From contig CAVPBN010000009.1 of the NCBI GenBank assembly GCA_963701815.1, positions 1 through 64,000 of the forward strand: a stretch of DNA of 64,000 nt, given 5' to 3'. Source of the stretch: AP-15 sp963701815. Its GTDB lineage: Bacteria; Pseudomonadota; Alphaproteobacteria; ATCC43930; CGMCC-115725. The notes under the pieces were generated by a model, which ran no database searches, had not been told where the DNA came from, and was given only the letters and a program-made list of their open reading frames with translations. Within the stretch, counting starts at the first letter, position 1; each line of letters starts with the position of its first letter. Shown here one piece after another: positions 9,006 to 17,307 of this stretch. Position numbers and translations under genes: made by a program.

Positions 9006-9248
9006 TCAGCGTCGGTCATACGACAGCACGGCGCGGTACGATGCCGGACCCGACGGCGATGGCCGCGGGATCGGCCGGCCGGCCTTCACATAGCCGGCCA
9101 ACGCCGCCATCATGCAATCGATGGCGCTGTCATGCGCTGCCTGTTCGGTTTCGCCTTCGGTCAGCGCTTCCGGGACCTCCGGAAAACGCACGAGCCACCA
9201 GCCGTTCTGCTGCTGCTCCAGTGTGTAGCAGTAGCCGACCGCCATCAT
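9006..9248 (-). CDS. HicB-like antitoxin-fold protein (orphan)
   Basis: About 80 residues with the HicB partial-RNase-H fold signature: YTLEQQQNGWWLVRFPEVPE, then a T-E-G-E-T-E-Q-A segment and an alanine-rich helix ending GRPIPRPS. This matches the short HicB form with no C-terminal DNA-binding domain. The ATG at 9248 (or the adjacent one at 9245) follows a good GGAGG; the TTG at 9251 is too close to it. HicB normally neutralises the RNA-cleaving toxin HicA, but no HicA-like gene (about 60 residues with a GSH motif) is seen on either side. It may act alone or have lost its partner. Confidence 0.75.
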   Translation of the reverse strand: MMAVGYCYTLEQQQNGWWLVRFPEVPEALTEGETEQAAHDSAIDCMMAALAGYVKAGRPIPRPSPSGPASYRAVLSYDRR

Positions 9249-9289
9249 CAATCCTCCAGGTCTTGTCTCGTCAGGCCCAGTTGGCGCCG

Positions 9290-9575
9290 GCTAGCTGTCG
9301 TTGCTACGAAGGTTGTTCACGTTGGGCCAAACGCCCTCCCCCTTGATGGGGGAGGGTATGGGTGGGGGTGAGGCCGCCCAGCCCGGCGACCTTCGCCGCA
9401 CGGGCGCGTGTCGGACATCGGCCTTGAAGGCATGTGACGCTGATGGGATGCCTCTGCGCGTCATACCCTGCCTGGCCGGAAGGATCACCCCCACCCAACC
9501 CTCCCCCATCGAGGGGGAGGGCCATCAAGCCGGGTGCTCAACCAGTGAACAACGTTTGTAGTAACCACAGCTAGC
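9290..9575. mobile_element. MITE-like element with 31-bp terminal inverted repeats
   Basis: The left end GCTAGCTGTCGTTGCTACG.. (9290-9320) matches the reverse complement of the right end (9545-9575) at 27 of 31 positions. Inside lies a second inverted pair, CCCTCCCCCTTGATGGGGGA at about 9333 against CCCCCATCGAGGGGGAGGG near 9510, so the whole element can fold back on itself. It has no coding capacity and is 286 bases long, fitting a non-autonomous transposable element. Its right end overlaps and supplies the TAG stop codon of the MetE-like gene at 9571. No obvious target duplication was found. Confidence 0.7.
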
Positions 9576-10609
9576 CGCCGGTCAGCTCGCGGCGGACGAT
9601 GGCGGCGCCGGCGGCCAGCGCCTTTAGTTTGGCGAAGGCGGTCTCGCGCGGGATGTACTTCATGCCGCAATCGGGGGCCGGGATCAGCCGTTCCGGCGGG
9701 ATGTGTTCGAGCGCCCGGCGGATGCGGGCGGCGACGGTTTCCGGCGTTTCCGGTTGCGGGTCGCCCATGCTGATGACGCCGAAGATCACGGTCTTGTCGC
9801 CGAGCCCGTCGAGGGTCGCCAGATCGAGATCAGGCTGCGCCGCCTCGATCGAGATCTGCCCGGCGACCGTGCCGACGAGCTCCGGCAGAAACGAATAGCC
9901 GGACGGCTTGTTGCTGGCGACATAGGCATAGCCGAAGCAGAGATGCAGCGCGGTCGGGCCGGTGATGCCGGCGAACGCCCGGTCGATCGCCGGCAAGCGC
10001 GAGGCGGCGCGCCTCCTCCGGCCGCGCCTGCACCCAGGGCTCGTCGAGCTGGATCACGTCTGCCCCGGCCGCCTTCAGGTCGCGGAGTTCGGCGTTGACC
10101 GCGGCGGCGTAATCCATGACCAGCTCTTCCTCGTCGCGGTAGAACTCGTTCTTGGCCTGACGCGACATCGTGAACGGGCCGGGGATCGTGATCTTGATCG
10201 TGCGATCGGTGTGGCGGCGCAGGAATTCGACGTCGCGCACCTCGACCGGCCGCAGCCGGCGGATCGGGCCGACGATCCGCGGCACGACGACGGTGCCGCT
10301 CGACCGGCCGCGTACCTCCGCCGGGTGGTCGATGTCGACCCCCGAAAGCGCGGTCGCAAACCGGTTCGAATAGCTTTCGCGGCGGATCTCGCCGTCGGTG
10401 AGGATGTCGATGCCGGCCCGCTCCATGTCGCGGATCGCCAGCACCGTCGCATCGTCCTGCGCCTGTTCGAGCCAGGGCTCGGCGACCCGCCACAATTCGC
10501 GGGCGCGCACCCGCACCGGTCCTTGATGGGTCAGCTTGTCGCGATCGATCAGCCAGTCGGGTTGTGGATAGCTGCCGACGACGGTGGTCGGCAGAAGGAT
10601 TTCGGCCAT
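9571..10609 (-). pseudogene. MetE-like cobalamin-independent methionine synthase family protein (frameshifted)
   Basis: About 345 residues read from ATG 10609. The protein begins LLPTTVVGSYPQPDWL, the usual start of the stand-alone MetE C-terminal domain family. The zinc-ligand segments LHLCFGYAY (His and Cys) and APDCGMKY (Cys) are present, as is DVIQLDEPW. One extra T at about 10000 (GCGCTTGCC) breaks the frame between LDEPWVQARPEE and the LPAIDRAFAGI segment. These short homologues transfer methyl groups in methionine synthesis or in breakdown of methylated compounds; the exact substrate is unknown. The stop codon lies inside the end of the MITE-like element. Confidence 0.85.
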
Positions 10610-10806
10610 GCTTGCAAATCTCCGAAACGGCGGCGTAGCCCGACCTGCGATTTTTCCCGGCCGATGGCATCGTGACGGCCAAGCCGGTACCCATCGCGCT
10701 CGTGTCCCCGCATAGTAACCGGCAGCCCGGCGCGGGGGAACCGTGGCCGACGACGGCGGAACGGCAGCTTGTTCGATTTGAGCGGGGAGGGCCGCGAAAG
10801 GTGGCG

Positions 10807-11985
10807 ATGCGTTTCGGGCCGACCCGCAAGACCGTGACCGTCGCGGCGCTCGGGACGACGCAGACCCTGGCCTGGGCGTCGAGCTACTATCTGCCGGCGA
10901 TCCTGGCCGAGCCGATCGCCGCCGCCTTGCAGGTGCCGAAATCGCTGTTTTTCGGCTTTTTCTCGGCCTCGCTGCTGTTGCAGGCGGCGTTGGGGCCGGC
11001 GATCGGCCGGGCGATCGACCGCAACGGCGGGCGCGGCGTGCTGATGCTGTCGAACCTGGTGCTGGCGGCCGGGCTCGTTTGGCTCGGCCTCGCCGGGGGG
11101 CCGATCGCGCTCGCCGGCGCATGGGCGGTGCTGGGTCTCGGCATGGCGTTGGGGCTTTACGATCCGGCCTTTGCCGCGCTGACCGCGATCTATGGCCGCG
11201 AGGCGCGCAGCGCCATCACCGGCATCACCTTGATCGCCGGGTTCGCCAGCACCGTCGGCTGGCCGCTTTCGGCCTGGCTCGACCATGCATTCGGCTGGCG
11301 CGGCGCATGTCTGGGCTGGGCCGCGCTGAACCTCTTCATCTGTCTGCCGGTCAATCGGTTGCTGATCCCGCGACCGCCCGCCCCGCCGGTCGGGGCGGCG
11401 CCGGGGCCGGCCGCGGCCGGCAATGCCAACGGCATGGTCGTGCTGGGTTTTGTGTTCGGCGCCGTCGGCTTTACGACGGGCGCCATGGCGGCGCACCTGC
11501 CATATCTGCTGCAGCTGGCCGGCGCCTCGGCGCCGGCGGCGATCGCCGCCTCGGCCCTGATGGGGCCGGCGCAGGTCGCGGCGCGGCTGTTCGAGTTCGG
11601 TGTGCTGAAGCGGATGCATCCGCTGGTCTCGACCCGGATCGCGCTCGTCCTGCACCCGCTCGGCGCGGCGCTGCTGGGCTTGTTCGGCGCACCGGCCGCC
11701 GCTGCTTTTGCGCTGTTGCACGGCGGCGGCAACGGTCTGTTGACGATCTCCCGCGGGACCCTGCCACTGGCCCTGTACGGCCCGGTCGGCTACGGTCGGC
11801 GCACCGGCATCATCATCGCTCCGGCGCGGGTGACGACCGCCGCGGCGCCATTGTTGTTCGGCCTGCTGATGAGCCGGATCGGGCTCGGCGCGCTGATCGT
11901 TTCGGCCGGGCTCAGCCTCGCCGCCCTCGGCGCGCTCGCCTTGCTGCGGCTTCGCGCCGATACGCCGCCGCCGGGGCGGCGCTAA
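10807..11985 (+). CDS. MFS transporter
   Basis: A 392-residue major facilitator with about 12 hydrophobic helices: TQTLAWASSYYLPAILAEPI (helix 1), a loop 2-3 motif GPAIGRAIDRNGGRGVL, and a second half starting VVLGFVFGAVGFTTGAMAAH. The first-half signature is reduced but recognisable. The substrate cannot be inferred. The ATG at 10807 opens the family-like MRFGPTRKTV start; a GTG six bases upstream is an alternative. The stop overlaps the 3' end of the convergent pxpA gene by four bases. Confidence 0.85.
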   Translation: MRFGPTRKTVTVAALGTTQTLAWASSYYLPAILAEPIAAALQVPKSLFFGFFSASLLLQAALGPAIGRAIDRNGGRGVLMLSNLVLAAGLVWLGLAGGPIALAGAWAVLGLGMALGLYDPAFAALTAIYGREARSAITGITLIAGFASTVGWPLSAWLDHAFGWRGACLGWAALNLFICLPVNRLLIPRPPAPPVGAAPGPAAAGNANGMVVLGFVFGAVGFTTGAMAAHLPYLLQLAGASAPAAIAASALMGPAQVAARLFEFGVLKRMHPLVSTRIALVLHPLGAALLGLFGAPAAAAFALLHGGGNGLLTISRGTLPLALYGPVGYGRRTGIIIAPARVTTAAAPLLFGLLMSRIGLGALIVSAGLSLAALGALALLRLRADTPPPGRR

Positions 11986-12755
11986 GGGATGGTCTGCGCC
12001 ATCGGCCGGATCGCGATCCCGGCCTGTTCGAGCCTGTCGCGCACCCGCTCGGCCATCGCGACGGCCGCCGGGTTGTCGCCGTGGACGCAGACCGTGTCGA
12101 TCGCGACCGGGATGCGCTTGCCGGAATTGCTGATGATCGCCCCCTCGCGCACCATCGCCTGGACCCGCCGAGCGGCGTCCTCGGCATCGTGCAGGACCGC
12201 ACCCGGCAATTTGCGCGACACGAGATTGCCGGTGTCGTCATAAGCCCGGTCGGCATAGATCTCGCGCGCCATTCTGAGGCCCAGTTCGCCGGCCGCGCGT
12301 TCGAGTTCGGTGCCGGCCATCACGACATAGATCAGTTCGCGGCCGGTATCGGCGATGGCCCGGCCGATCGCCAATGCGGTCGGCCGGTCGATCGCGGCGA
12401 GGTTGGCGAGCGTGCCGTGCGCCTTGACGTGGCCGACCCGGTGACCGACGGCGCGCGCCACGCCCTGCAGGGCGCCGATCTGGTAGACGACGATTTTTTC
12501 GATGTCTTCCGGCGTCTCGCCCTGGATCATCCGGCGGCCAAACCCCCAGACATCGAAAAAGCTCGGATGCGCGCCGATGCCGACGCCGTTTTCCTTGGCC
12601 TGGCGCGCCGTCTCGAACATCACCAGCGGGTCGCCGCCGTGAAAGCCGCAGGCGACATTGGCCGAGGAGACGAGCTTCAGCATCAGCGCGTCGCTGCCCA
12701 TGGTCCAGGCGCCGAAGCTCTCGCCCATGTCGCAATTCAAATCGATCATATCCAT
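11982..12755 (-). CDS. pxpA: LamB/YcsF family protein, 5-oxoprolinase subunit A type
   Basis: A 257-residue protein opening with IDLNCDMGESFG and containing ANVACGFHGGDP, GIGAHPSFFD and VKAHGTLANLAA, the hallmark segments of the LamB/YcsF family. In characterised cases PxpA works with PxpB and PxpC to hydrolyse 5-oxoproline to glutamate using ATP. No PxpB/C genes are next to it here, and VKAHGTLANL differs from the classical VKPHGALYN, so a relative acting on another lactam or amide is possible. GGAGGG lies about 8 bases before the ATG. It is convergent with the MFS gene. Confidence 0.85.
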   Translation of the reverse strand: MDMIDLNCDMGESFGAWTMGSDALMLKLVSSANVACGFHGGDPLVMFETARQAKENGVGIGAHPSFFDVWGFGRRMIQGETPEDIEKIVVYQIGALQGVARAVGHRVGHVKAHGTLANLAAIDRPTALAIGRAIADTGRELIYVVMAGTELERAAGELGLRMAREIYADRAYDDTGNLVSRKLPGAVLHDAEDAARRVQAMVREGAIISNSGKRIPVAIDTVCVHGDNPAAVAMAERVRDRLEQAGIAIRPMAQTIP

Positions 12756-12900
12756 CCGCGGTCCCTCCGCCGCAACGCGGCGTTGTCAATATTCCTTATA
12801 TGGGAGGAATTTGCCGCTGAGGGTCAGTTTGACCCGGTCGCCTTTCGGGTCGGGCTGGCCCTCGGTTCAGGCGTATTTCTTTGCCGGGACATCCTCGCAC

Positions 12901-13353
12901 GCCGCCGTAGCCCTCCTGCGCGAGGGACTCGCCGGCCGACTCGGCGCCATCTTCGCGCCCTACGGCCGCGCCCGGTTAGCCGAAGCACTCACGAGGCAGA
13001 GCAAACATAAGGCGGCACTCGCCGCGTTGACGGAGGCGCTGGAGGAGCAAGAACGAACGGGGCAGCGCCGGTGGGACTCGGAGCTTCATCGCCTCGAAGG
13101 CATAGCGCTCTTTGGACTCGACCGGGTCGAAGAAGGCCAAAACGCCCTCGAAAAGGTACTGCGCGTCGCGCGAAGACAACAGGCAAAGGCCTATGAGCTG
13201 CGCGCCGCGACGAGCCTCGCGCGGCTGTGGGGCGAGCGGGGCCGCCGGGCCGAAGCCCGCGATCTTCTCGCGCCGGTCTACAGCTGGTTCACCGAGGGCT
13301 TCGACACCGCCGATCTGAAGGACGCCAAAGCGCTGCTCGACGAGTTGTCGTGA
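12901..13353 (+). pseudogene. C-terminal TPR remnant of a cyclase/ATPase signalling protein
   Basis: The open frame ends with SELHRLEGIALFGL, then ELRAATSLARLWGERGRRAE and VYSWFTEGFDTADLKDAKAL. This is the characteristic C-terminus of large proteins combining a SAM or adenylate-cyclase domain, an AAA ATPase and TPR repeats. Everything upstream (cyclase, ATPase) is missing. The frame extends back to about 12658 but the residues before 12900 do not match the family. No start codon with a ribosome site is evident. An N-terminal SAM-domain remnant of the same kind of protein lies downstream at 14184, on the far side of the VapBC genes. Confidence 0.7.
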
Positions 13354-13360
13354 GCGGTCC

Positions 13361-13809
13361 CTAACCTCTATCCTCGTCCGACCAACGGATTGACCGCCGT
13401 GAGGCCGGAGAAACGGCTGAAGTCACGGTCGGCCGACCACAGTTCGCGCACCCCGTGCTGCCGGCACAACGCCCCCACGCGCGCGTCATGAACCAAGGCC
13501 CCGGTCCACCCGGCCGCCGGCCAGCAGCGCGCGCAATGTCGACCAGTGCGCTGCCGATTCGGACAGCAGCGCCAGTGTCGGCGACTCGAGCCAGGCATTC
13601 ACTTGATCGAGGGCCCGAGCCAGCTATGTCGGCGGCGCGTAGATGCGCGGGTGCGTTGCAACGGCAACGAACTCGTGCACACAGGGCCAGGGAATGGCCC
13701 AGACCGCCGGCGCTTCGGCCAGCTCCGTCACACGCCGGAATGCGGCTTCGTGAAACGGCGAATCCTCGCGATGAGCGTAGACGAAAATGTTGGTATCGAC
13801 GGCGATCAC
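13361..13809 (-). pseudogene. vapC: VapC-type PIN-domain toxin, frameshifted
   Basis: Begins with a GTG at 13809 that overlaps the vapB stop (GTGA), the usual coupling. The N-terminal VIAVDTNIFVYAHRED contains the first PIN aspartate, and CVHEFVAVATHPRIY supplies the conserved Glu. Two frame changes follow. The C-terminal part with VHDARVGALCRQHG and LWSADRDFSRFSGL (the acidic ADRDF motif) is in another frame. PIN toxins of this type cut RNA. If the indels are real the toxin is dead; they may be sequencing errors. Confidence 0.8.
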
Positions 13810-14051
13810 GCACCGCGATCCCTGTAGATCAGATCGCGCAACGCGTCCCACGACGCCTCACTAAGCTCCGCCTGCCGCCCCTTGCCATTGAAGCTGGCCC
13901 GGCGCAGCTTGAACGGCGCGCCCCGCTTGGTCTCGGCGACGACGCGATGAAACCCACGCTCCACGAGTGTTCGCAGAGTGACGCCTTCCCGCGCCGCGAC
14001 CTCGCGGACTTCACGCAGCAGCGAATCGGAGATCTCCACGGTCGTCTTCAT
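13806..14051 (-). CDS. vapB: VapB-type antitoxin
   Basis: An 81-residue protein starting MKTTVEISDSLLREVREVA, a ribbon-helix-helix type opening, followed by LRTLVERGFHRVV and a C-terminal LSEASWDALRDLIYRDRGA that would wrap the toxin. It matches the small VapB antitoxins paired with PIN toxins. The ATG at 14051 was chosen because the upstream in-frame extension (MCSTASSGM...) is not family-like. The stop overlaps the start of vapC by four bases, so the pair is one operon and VapB probably represses it. Confidence 0.82.
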   Translation of the reverse strand: MKTTVEISDSLLREVREVAAREGVTLRTLVERGFHRVVAETKRGAPFKLRRASFNGKGRQAELSEASWDALRDLIYRDRGA

Positions 14052-14183
14052 GGCGCCCTTCTCGATGGGTATCTTACATGGGCACCCGTACAGCATACCC
14101 GACGAAGCCGTTGAGCACACCTGGACAGAATGCCGTGCCGCGGCTGTAAACGGACTTTCGACCGATTGATTTCGGCGGCGCTG

Positions 14184-14327
14184 ATGGATTTGGCCGATTG
14201 GCTGCGCGGCCTCGGGCTCGAACGATATATGCCCGCATTCCCCGCCAACGACATTGACGAGGAGGTATTGCGCCGGCTGACGGCCGAGGATCTGATCGGC
14301 CTTGGGGTCACGTCGGCGATGCCCAGG
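14184..14327 (+). pseudogene. SAM-domain N-terminal remnant of a cyclase-type protein
   Basis: MDLADWLRGLGLERYMPAF and then IDEEVLRRLTAEDLIGLGV is the standard sterile-alpha-motif start of bacterial SAM/adenylate-cyclase/ATPase/TPR proteins, which normally run to over 1000 residues. Here the match ends at about 14325. Immediately after it, on the opposite strand (about 14325-14400), a short TPR-like piece, EAAEALYRKALGIAD, is encoded, so two remnants are fused back to back. Neither can be functional. Confidence 0.7.
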
Positions 14328-14498
14328 GCTTTGCGATACAGTGCCTCGGCGGCCTCCGAATGCCCTTGCCGAGCCGGCTGGGACCCGCTTCGGCTCCTTA
14401 GTCTTACTAAGTCACAAAACTCGACATCGAGTATAGAATAGCTCGCAGCAGGCAAGATGTGGTATTCGGGCGTTTCTTCATCCGGATCGGGGATCAGG

Positions 14499-15916
14499 AT
14501 GGACGGTGGATCGAGAGACGGGAGTGAGGCGCGATTTGCGTCCTATGGGTCGAGGCACTCGGCGCGGTGCTGGGCCACGCTGATCGCCACGCGCCGATGC
14601 GCGATTATTGCCTGGGGCTGATGATGCCGCTGGCGCGCAAGAGCGTGGAGCCGCTGGCGGCGGTGACAGCGCCGGCGACGGTTGCGGCCAAGCACCAGTC
14701 CTTGCTTCATTTTGTCGGCAACGCGCCGTGGCCGGACAGGGCGATGCTGACCAAGAGCCTGCCCTCGCGAAAGCGGGGGTGGGAGGGTTGGTGCTGCCGG
14801 CGATCGAGCGTGGCGGGCCGATCGAGGCCTGGATCATCAACGACACGGGCTTTCGCAAGAAGGGGCGGCACTCGGTCGGGGTGACCCGGCAATATTGTGG
14901 CCAGCTCGGCAAGCAGAACAACTGCCAGGTTGCGGTGAGTTTGTCGCTGGCCAACCACGACGCCAGCCTACCCGTCGCCTACCGGCTCTATCTCCCTGAG
15001 GACTGGGCCAAGGACCAAGCGCGTCGGGACAAGGCCAAGGTGCCGCAGACGATCGCCTTCCAGACCAAACCCGAGATCGCCCTCGAACAGATCAAGGCGG
15101 CGCGAACGGCTGGACTGCCTCAGGGTGTGGTGCTGATGGATGCTGGTTACGGCAATGACACCAGCCTGCGAACCAAGATCACCACCCTCGGCATCACCTA
15201 CGTCGCCGGGATCGGCCCCAATACCTCGGTCTGGCCAGCGGGTTCGGGGGCGTTGCCGGCGCGGCCCGGCAAGGGTGTCGGGCGGCCACCCAAGCTGCTT
15301 CGACGCGACGAGCAGCATCAGCCGATCTCGGTAAAGGCGCTGGCTCTCGACCTGTCGGCACAAGCCTGGCAAACCATACACGTGGCGCGAGGGCGCCGCG
15401 GACCGGCTCGCTTCGCGCTTTGCACGGCAGCGGGTGCGGCCGGCGCATCGCGATACCAATTTGGCCGAGCCGCGCGCGGAAGAGTGGCTGCTCATCGAGT
15501 GGCCGCCGAACGAAACCGAGCCGACGAAATATTGGTTCTCCATATTGGCAGAGGATGTCGCGTTCGACCGCTTGGTCGATCTGACCAAGCTGCGATGGCG
15601 GATCGAACGAGATTATCAGGAGCTCAAACAAGAGCTTGGCCTTGGCGACTATGAAGGGCGCGGGTGGCGCGGCTTCCACCACCACGCCACCCTGTGTATT
15701 GCCGCTTACGGCTTCTTGATCGCCGAACGCGGCGCTTTTCCCCCCTCAGGACCAGCTGCCTCCCCGCAGCTCCCGAGACCTGCCGTTCCCGAGGGTTACC
15801 GACCCAGAGGCGCCGCCGATCCGACCCGAACGGCACATCCCGAACTCGATCGCCACCCTGCGGCGACGCCTCATCGCCGCCCTCGCCAGGAGCCTCCCGA
15901 GATGCCCTTGCTGTAA
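14499..15916 (+). pseudogene. IS701-family transposase, multiply frameshifted
   Basis: From a likely ATG at 14499 the frames change at least three times. Recognisable pieces in order are HAPMRDYCLGLMMPLARKSV, QSLLHFVGNAPWPD, AWIINDTGFRKKGRHSVGV (first catalytic Asp), VVLMDAGYGNDTSLR (second Asp) and IERDYQELKQELGLGDYEGR (catalytic Glu). This is the DDE order of IS701-type transposases. All catalytic residues survive but the gene needs several single-base corrections. No terminal inverted repeats were identified by eye. It lies in the remnant-rich 12.9-17.3 kb stretch. Confidence 0.82.
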
Positions 15917-15970
15917 TACGCCGATCCGAAAAATAGCAAGAATCCCAGATTATTGACGCAGTAAGATTAG

Positions 15971-16112
15971 GTGCCCTCCCCCTCGAGGGGAGGGTTGGGA
16001 GGGAGTGATCGTGCGGGAGGGGGTGATGCTGCCGGTGGCAATCCATTCGGGCACCAGGCGTCGAGCTCAACCCCACCCCATCCCTCCCCCATCGAGGGGG
16101 AGGGAGTAGTAG
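15971..16112. repeat. fold-back repeat with GGGGGAGGG arms
   Basis: Left arm GTGCCCTCCCCCTCGAGGGG and right arm CCTCCCCCATCGAGGGGGAG are each palindromic and are also complementary to one another, giving a fold-back unit of about 140 bases. The arms closely resemble the inner arms of the MITE-like element at 9290-9575, but the 31-bp outer ends are not seen here. It sits between the dead IS701 transposase and the acyl-CoA synthetase fragment. Confidence 0.65.
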
Positions 16113-16117
16113 CCCCA

Positions 16118-16521
16118 CGTGCCCGGATCAACGGCGTGTCGGTGCAGGAGATGGTAGGAGACGGTGTCGAAGTTATCATTGGCGTTTCTTGCGACCCGCA
16201 ATTGGGCCCGGTGCTGCTGTTCGGCAGCGGCGGCGTGATGGTAAAGGTCTACAACGATGTCGCGCTGCGGCGCTGCCCGATCACGCGCGCGGAAGCACAG
16301 GCGATGATCGCCGAGGTCAAGGGAACCCGGTTGCTCCACGGCTTTCGCGGCGGCCGGTGACGGACCTCGCCACACTCGCGGATACCCTGGTGCGCGTATC
16401 GCACCTTGCCATGCACGTGCAAGGACACTTGGCGGAGTTGGACATCAATCCGCTGATGGTGCTGCCGTCGGGTCACGGAGTGAAGGCGGTAGACGCCCTC
16501 GTCGTGTTTCGCGGGACGTAG
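16118..16521 (+). pseudogene. C-terminal fragment of ADP-forming acyl-CoA synthetase (ATP-grasp)
   Basis: RINGVSVQEMVGDGVEVIIG, then GPVLLFGSGGVMVKVYNDVALR and AEVKGTRLLHGFRGG are typical of the ATP-grasp-5 half of NDP-forming acyl-CoA synthetases. After a frame change at about 16355 the sequence resumes with LATLADTLVRVSHLAMH and LAELDINPLMVLPSG to the stop at 16521. The CoA-binding and ligase domains (about 550 residues) are missing. It is a remnant with no start. Confidence 0.8.
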
Positions 16522-16768
16522 CACTGCATGTGGCTGAGAGCCTGATCCAAAGTTTGCACGGCCTGATTGTCGGCAGCAGCGGACCGCTTTGGAACCCACA
16601 ACCGCCACACAGCCGTGGCGCCGGGAACCGCTCTTCGTGTCCCTTTGCCGACCTTCGCATCCGCGATTAGACGAGCTGGGGGATTTCGGTGATCTAGTAG
16701 CCGATTTTGTCGCACTGGCAGTCGCCGGTCTGTGGCAGGTTCATGTTGGCTCTCCCCCCAGGACGTGC

Positions 16769-17254
16769 TCAGGCCTTCGGTTGCAGAAACGTGCCGTATT
16801 GCTTGCTGGCGGCGGCCGCCGCGGCGGCCTGTTCAATGACACGCATCGCCGCCATCATGGGCCACGGCCCAAGGCTCACCCGCCGAACACCGACGCGCGC
16901 GAGATCCGGGATTTCGGGAACACCTTGCGTCACCATGATGTTGACCGGCAAAGGCGTGAGTAGAGCGAACTTCTCGATGAGCACGAGGTCGGTGAGGCCG
17001 GGCACAAAAATACCGTCAGCACCGGCATCGGCATTAGCATAAGCCTTTGCACGCTTTGCCGCTTCATTGAGGCATTCATCCGGCGATCCGAATTACAGCA
17101 GAAACGGATCGGTTCGCGCATTGATGAACAGACGAATTCCGAGTTTTTGCGCAGTTTCTCGCACTGCTTTGATCTTCGCTGCATGCTGATCGGGACTGAC
17201 GAGTTGCCGCTTTCCCCCGGAGAGCCCGTCTTCGATCAATGTCGTGGCATCCAT
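16769..17254 (-). pseudogene. isocitrate lyase / PEP-mutase family C-terminal fragment with in-frame stop
   Basis: Read from ATG 17254 the frame gives ATTLIEDGLSGGKRQLVSP and RLFINARTDPFLL, then an in-frame TAA near 17096, then SPDECLNEAAKRAKAYANAD, DGIFVPGLTDLVLIEKF and LPVNIMVTQGVPE to the end. This is the second half of a PEP-mutase/2-methylisocitrate lyase-like protein. The N-terminal half with the catalytic loop is absent. Both the truncation and the clean stop without any frame change point to a true pseudogene rather than a sequencing indel. The 250 bases downstream (16522-16768) contain nothing I recognise. Confidence 0.8.
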
Positions 17255-17307
17255 CGCGCGCACTCCTGCGAGTACGGTCCTCGTGCCAAGCGAGGGCTGG
17301 GATTGCG

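Noticed and set aside
9333..9523. CRISPR-like spaced repeats of G/C-rich blocks
   Set aside because: Only one inverted pair inside a fold-back element, no direct repeats with regular spacers.
11079..13010. 643-codon plus-strand frame
   Set aside because: Runs out of frame through the MFS gene and antisense to pxpA; no motif.
14325..14400. Separate TPR gene on the minus strand
   Set aside because: Only one TPR motif without a start or ribosome site; treated as a scrap joined to the SAM remnant.
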